DNA from: Promicromonospora sp. MEB111
GTDB taxonomy: Bacteria > Actinomycetota > Actinomycetes > Actinomycetales > Cellulomonadaceae
DNA length: 53,020 nucleotides
NCBI RefSeq assembly: GCF_030209445.1
Contig: NZ_JARVSD010000017.1
Location: 1 to 53,020 of the forward strand
Direction: 5' to 3'
Positions 50,166 through 53,020 of this stretch are shown here, piece by piece. The notes below the pieces were generated by a model, which was given only the letters and a program-made list of their open reading frames with translations, did no database searches and had not been told where the DNA came from. How positions within the stretch are numbered: the stretch's first letter is position 1; each line of letters begins with the position of its first letter. The position numbers were made by a program, and so were the translations under genes.

Positions 50166-51249
50166 GCCAGGTCGCCGCGATCTCGAGGAACGCGTCGTTC
50201 GCCTCGGTCTCGCCGATGCTCACGCGGAGCCCGTCGCCCGCGAACGGGCGCACCAGGACGCCCGCTTCCTTCGCCTCCGCGGCGCGCTGCACCGTCGCCT
50301 CGCCGAGCCCGAACCAGACGAAGTTCGCCTGCGTGTCCGGGAGGTCCCAGCCCTGCTCCCGCAGGGTGCCGGTGACCCGCGTGCGCTCGGTGACCAGCGC
50401 GTCGACCCGCTCCATCAGCTCGCTCTGCGCGGCGGGCGCGAGCGAGGCCAGCGCGGCGACCTGGGCCAGGTGCGAGACGCCGAACGGCGTGGACACCGCG
50501 CGGATGCCCGCGGCGAGCCGGGGCTCGGCGACGGCGTAGCCCACGCGGAGACCCGCCAGCCCGTAGGCCTTGGACAGGGTGCGCAGCAGCACCACGTTCG
50601 GGTGGCGGCGCAGCAGGTCGACGCCGTCGGCCACCTGGGGGTCACGGACGAACTCCAGGTAGGCCTCGTCCACGACGACGAGCACGTCCCGGGGCACGGC
50701 CGCGAGGAAGGTCTCGAGCTCGGCGGCGTGCACCGCGGGGCCGGTCGGGTTGTTCGGCGTGCAGACGAGCACCACGCGGGTGGCGGGCGTGACGGCGGCC
50801 GCCATCGCGGGCAGGTCGAGCCGGCCGGTGTCCTCCTGCACGGGGACGGTGACCGCCCTGCCGCCTGCCACGGCGACCGCGATCGGGTACGCCTCGAAGG
50901 ACCGCCACGGGAACACTACCTCGTCCCCGTGCTCGACGACGGCCTGCAGCACGTGCGCGAGCACGGCGACCGAGCCGTTGCCGACCACCACGTTCTCGGG
51001 CGCCACACCGGTGTGGGCCGCGAGCGCCTCGACGAGCTCGCCGGCGTACATGTCCGGGTAACGGTTCACCTCGGCCGCGCCACGCGCGATGGCGTCCAGC
51101 ACGGACGGCAGCGGCGGATACGGGTTCTCGTTGGACGAGAGCTTCCAGGCCTGGGCGCCGGCGGCGACCCGGGCGCCGGGAACGTAGGCGGGGAGGGCCG
51201 ACACGGCCGCGCGGAGCGGTACGAATGCTTCTTCCACGGGGGTCAGCAT
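50161..51249 (-). CDS. Histidinol-phosphate / aromatic aminotransferase, HisC-Pat type
   Basis: PLP-dependent class I/II aminotransferase of 362 residues. Seen are KLSSNENPYPPLPSV, the substrate loop VNRYPD, CTPNNPTGP, VVVDEAYLEF and the PLP Schiff-base Lys227 in LRTLSKAYGLAGLRVGY. It could serve histidine synthesis (HisC) or phenylalanine/tyrosine synthesis (Pat); no histidine genes are adjacent, which favours the aromatic role. The ATG at 51247-51249 is used; a GTG three codons in is an alternative. Confidence 0.88.
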   Translation of the reverse strand: MLTPVEEAFVPLRAAVSALPAYVPGARVAAGAQAWKLSSNENPYPPLPSVLDAIARGAAEVNRYPDMYAGELVEALAAHTGVAPENVVVGNGSVAVLAHVLQAVVEHGDEVVFPWRSFEAYPIAVAVAGGRAVTVPVQEDTGRLDLPAMAAAVTPATRVVLVCTPNNPTGPAVHAAELETFLAAVPRDVLVVVDEAYLEFVRDPQVADGVDLLRRHPNVVLLRTLSKAYGLAGLRVGYAVAEPRLAAGIRAVSTPFGVSHLAQVAALASLAPAAQSELMERVDALVTERTRVTGTLREQGWDLPDTQANFVWFGLGEATVQRAAEAKEAGVLVRPFAGDGLRVSIGETEANDAFLEIAATWR

Positions 51250-51263
51250 GCCACGATGACCGG

Positions 51264-51671
51264 ATGAAGCTCGTGGCCAGCATCCTCATCACCGCACTCG
51301 CGATCGGGCTGTCGGCCCTGATCCTCGGCTCTCACATGGACGTCGTGAGCAACGGGACCACACTCGGCACGACCCTCGCCGTGATCGTGGTCGCCATCGT
51401 CTACGGCCTGGTCCACATGATCGTGAAGCCGATCGTCCAGCTCATCTCGCTCCCGCTCTACATCCTGACCCTCGGCCTGGTGTCGGTGCTGATCAACGCG
51501 CTGATGCTGTGGATCACCACGCTCATCACGAACCAGACCTGGTTCTCGGACACCCCCAACTGGGGCCTCGAGGTGAACGGCGGCTTCTGGTGGTACGTGC
51601 TGGCGGCCATCGTGATCTCGGTGGTGCAGACCATCCTGCTGGCCCTCCTGCCCAAGCGGATCTCGGACTGA
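51264..51671 (+). CDS. Phage holin family (4-TM, superfamily IV) membrane protein
   Basis: Membrane protein of 135 residues with four predicted helices: MKLVASILITALAIGLSALI, TTLAVIVVAIVYGLVHMIV, QLISLPLYILTLGLVSVLIN and WWYVLAAIVISVVQTILLAL. The length and the KPIVQLISLPLYILTLG signature fit the mycobacterial-type 4-TM holin-like family, common in actinobacterial chromosomes. Despite the name no phage gene is nearby, so lysis is not implied. Divergent from the aminotransferase by 14 bases. Confidence 0.83.
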   Translation: MKLVASILITALAIGLSALILGSHMDVVSNGTTLGTTLAVIVVAIVYGLVHMIVKPIVQLISLPLYILTLGLVSVLINALMLWITTLITNQTWFSDTPNWGLEVNGGFWWYVLAAIVISVVQTILLALLPKRISD

Positions 51672-51682
51672 TCCGTCCCGGG

Positions 51683-53020
51683 TCACGACCCGGTCCGTTC
51701 CGCGCGGTAGAACACGGTGCTCGCGGCCGGCCCGTCCAGCCGTGCGCCGATCCGGTCGGCCGTCTCCGTCACCCGGGGATCGCCCGACGCGACGGCGAGG
51801 TCCAGGGTCCGGACGTGCGTTGAGACAGCGTGTGCCTGCGGCAGGCTGCCCGACGCCGCCCGGTCGCCCGCCGCTGCCGAGTCCCGCAGCGACCGGACCA
51901 CGGTGAGGCGGTCGCGCGTGCGGGGGTTCTCCACGGCGGACCGGCCGTCGGTGTGCGAGACCAGCTCCTCCGGGGTCTCCAGGTGCAGCACGGGGACGCC
52001 GGGCGGGGTGGTCAGCAGGCCCGTCGGCGCACCGGCGGTGACGAGCCCGCCCACCCGGTAGCGCTCGGCGAACCCCGCCCGCGACACCAGCGCGGTGGCC
52101 GCGATCCCGCCGAGGCTGTGGCCCACGAGGGTGACGGGCTCGTCGGACCCGACGCCGGAGTCCGCCAGCGCGCTCTCGATCGCGGCCGTGGCGCCGTCGA
52201 GCTCGCCCGCGACCAGCTCGAGGTCGGTCCGACCGTCCCAGGGGTGGTCGGCGGGCAGCGCGGACTGGGTGCCCGGTACCAGCACCGTCCAGGACACCGC
52301 GCCGTCCGCCGCCGTCACGCGCTGGACCGCGATCGTGGCCGTGGGCGCGCCGCCGGGGCCCGGGTAGAGGTCGTCGATCCTGGCCAGCGCCTCCTGCACC
52401 GACCGCGCCCCGCTCGTCGACCACGCCGGGACGGCGCCGTGCGCGAAGTCCTGGGGCCCGAGCCGCGTGAGCCGGAGCCCCTCACCGTCGTTGCCGAGCA
52501 CCGGCACCTCGCGCGCCACGTGCGCGAGCACACCGGCCCCTCCGGCGACGCCCGGACGGTCCCGGGCGAGCCCTGGCCTGGTGAGCGCGACGCCGCCGCC
52601 CAGACCCGCGAACACCTCGTCCGACCAGGGCGCCAGACCACGGGTCGCACCCGCCCCGGCCCACCCCGTGACCGAGGTGGAGAGGCCTCGGGTGACCGCA
52701 CCGCCGGCGATGCGCACCGCGACCTCCGCCCCGCCCGCGGCGCCGACCCCCACGAGGGCCGCCCAGCCCAGGCTGCCGAACGCCACCCCGGTACCGAACG
52801 CGCCGGCCGTGACGAGCGCACCGACCAGGCGGTGCGCGGTCGACTCCGCCTCCTCGTACAGGCCCGCCGCGCGCAGCAGCCGCCAGCCCAGGAGGTCGCA
52901 CCGGTCGGCCCGCTCCGCCAGGGAGCGTGCCGCATCCCGCACCGCCTCGTCCAGGGCCAGTGCCGCCGGCGCCGCCGGCGCGGGGGCGCCGGGCGCGCAC
53001 CCGGTCGCGCCCGGCCAGGC
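51683..53020 (-). CDS. Alpha/beta hydrolase-fold protein, 5' end outside the window
   Basis: Partial gene: the frame is open to the window edge without a start of its own. The last ~446 residues are visible. An N-terminal helical part contains LAERADRCDLLGWRLLRAAGLYEEAES, followed by a glycine-rich hydrophobic region. The C-terminal half has the lipase-type motif VTLVGHSLGGIAATALVS with the nucleophile Ser and TVLVPGTQSA before it. The best guess is a PGAP1-like or secreted-type esterase; the missing N-terminus prevents a better call. It is convergent with the holin-like gene. Confidence 0.75.
   Translation of the reverse strand, partial: AWPGATGCAPGAPAPAAPAALALDEAVRDAARSLAERADRCDLLGWRLLRAAGLYEEAESTAHRLVGALVTAGAFGTGVAFGSLGWAALVGVGAAGGAEVAVRIAGGAVTRGLSTSVTGWAGAGATRGLAPWSDEVFAGLGGGVALTRPGLARDRPGVAGGAGVLAHVAREVPVLGNDGEGLRLTRLGPQDFAHGAVPAWSTSGARSVQEALARIDDLYPGPGGAPTATIAVQRVTAADGAVSWTVLVPGTQSALPADHPWDGRTDLELVAGELDGATAAIESALADSGVGSDEPVTLVGHSLGGIAATALVSRAGFAERYRVGGLVTAGAPTGLLTTPPGVPVLHLETPEELVSHTDGRSAVENPRTRDRLTVVRSLRDSAAAGDRAASGSLPQAHAVSTHVRTLDLAVASGDPRVTETADRIGARLDGPAASTVFYRAERTGS

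Noticed and set aside
51264-51671. Prophage lysis gene
   Set aside because: The holin-like name reflects a widespread chromosomal membrane family; no endolysin or other phage gene is present.

Overview
The window is high-GC DNA (roughly 70-75% by eye) with actinobacterial gene content: a complete 'conservon' (sensor kinase, roadblock, DUF742 and GTPase genes), a Bpa/PafE-type proteasome activator, a WhiB7-like regulator with an AT-hook, DUF1206 and TM2 proteins, and a CopD-CtaG fusion. GTG starts are frequent. Several genes appear leaderless, with a TANNNT -10 box 6-8 bases before the start codon. The mix, including a CE7-type acetyl esterase, suits a Micrococcales genome (Promicromonosporaceae or Cellulomonadaceae-like). 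That placement is an inference. No integrase, transposase, CRISPR array or rRNA was seen, so this looks like ordinary chromosome.

Layout. 1-4.1 kb: a beta-ketoadipate tail operon (IclR regulator, thiolase, CoA-transferase A and B, the last three coupled by ATGA overlaps). 4.1-6.6 kb: three tRNA genes around a ChoD-like GMC oxidoreductase. 6.7-12.6 kb: conservon cvnABCD on the minus strand. 12.7-17.1 kb: quinone oxidoreductase, Bpa, an unknown protein, dCTP deaminase, TM2 protein and tRNA-Gly. 17.2-20.2 kb: DUF1206 protein, a lipoprotein, and two unknown small genes divergent from a GntR regulator. 20.2-24.1 kb: SPFH protein plus a frameshifted NAD kinase-like gene, divergent from an NrtR-type NUDIX regulator, with two identical-arm operators between them; then a pirin. 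24.1-28.1 kb: an AT-rich gap with DnaA-box-like sites, a second member of the unknown family, a TetR regulator and an MFS exporter. 28.1-33.4 kb: CorA with a short upstream ORF, a TIM-barrel protein, PTS enzyme I divergent from EIIA-Glc, and a HAD protein. 33.4-42.3 kb: NHL/thioredoxin protein, a trypsin-like protease with a small companion, an S9 peptidase, CopD-CtaG and WhiB7. 42.5-46.2 kb: a branched-chain 2-oxoacid dehydrogenase operon (E1alpha, E1beta, E2) with three phased palindromes upstream. 46.5-53.0 kb: acetyl esterase, an MFS/XRE divergon, a HisC-type aminotransferase, a holin-like protein and a partial alpha/beta hydrolase.

The best candidates for undescribed biology are the NrtR-SPFH-NAD kinase divergon with its twin TCGTCA-N3-TGACGA sites, the 13-codon Glu-Pro-Pro upstream ORF before corA, the triple CTACG-N4-CGTAG array before the 2-oxoacid dehydrogenase operon, and the GntR divergon with two unrecognised proteins. 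Product names come from recognising motifs in the translations. No database search was run.
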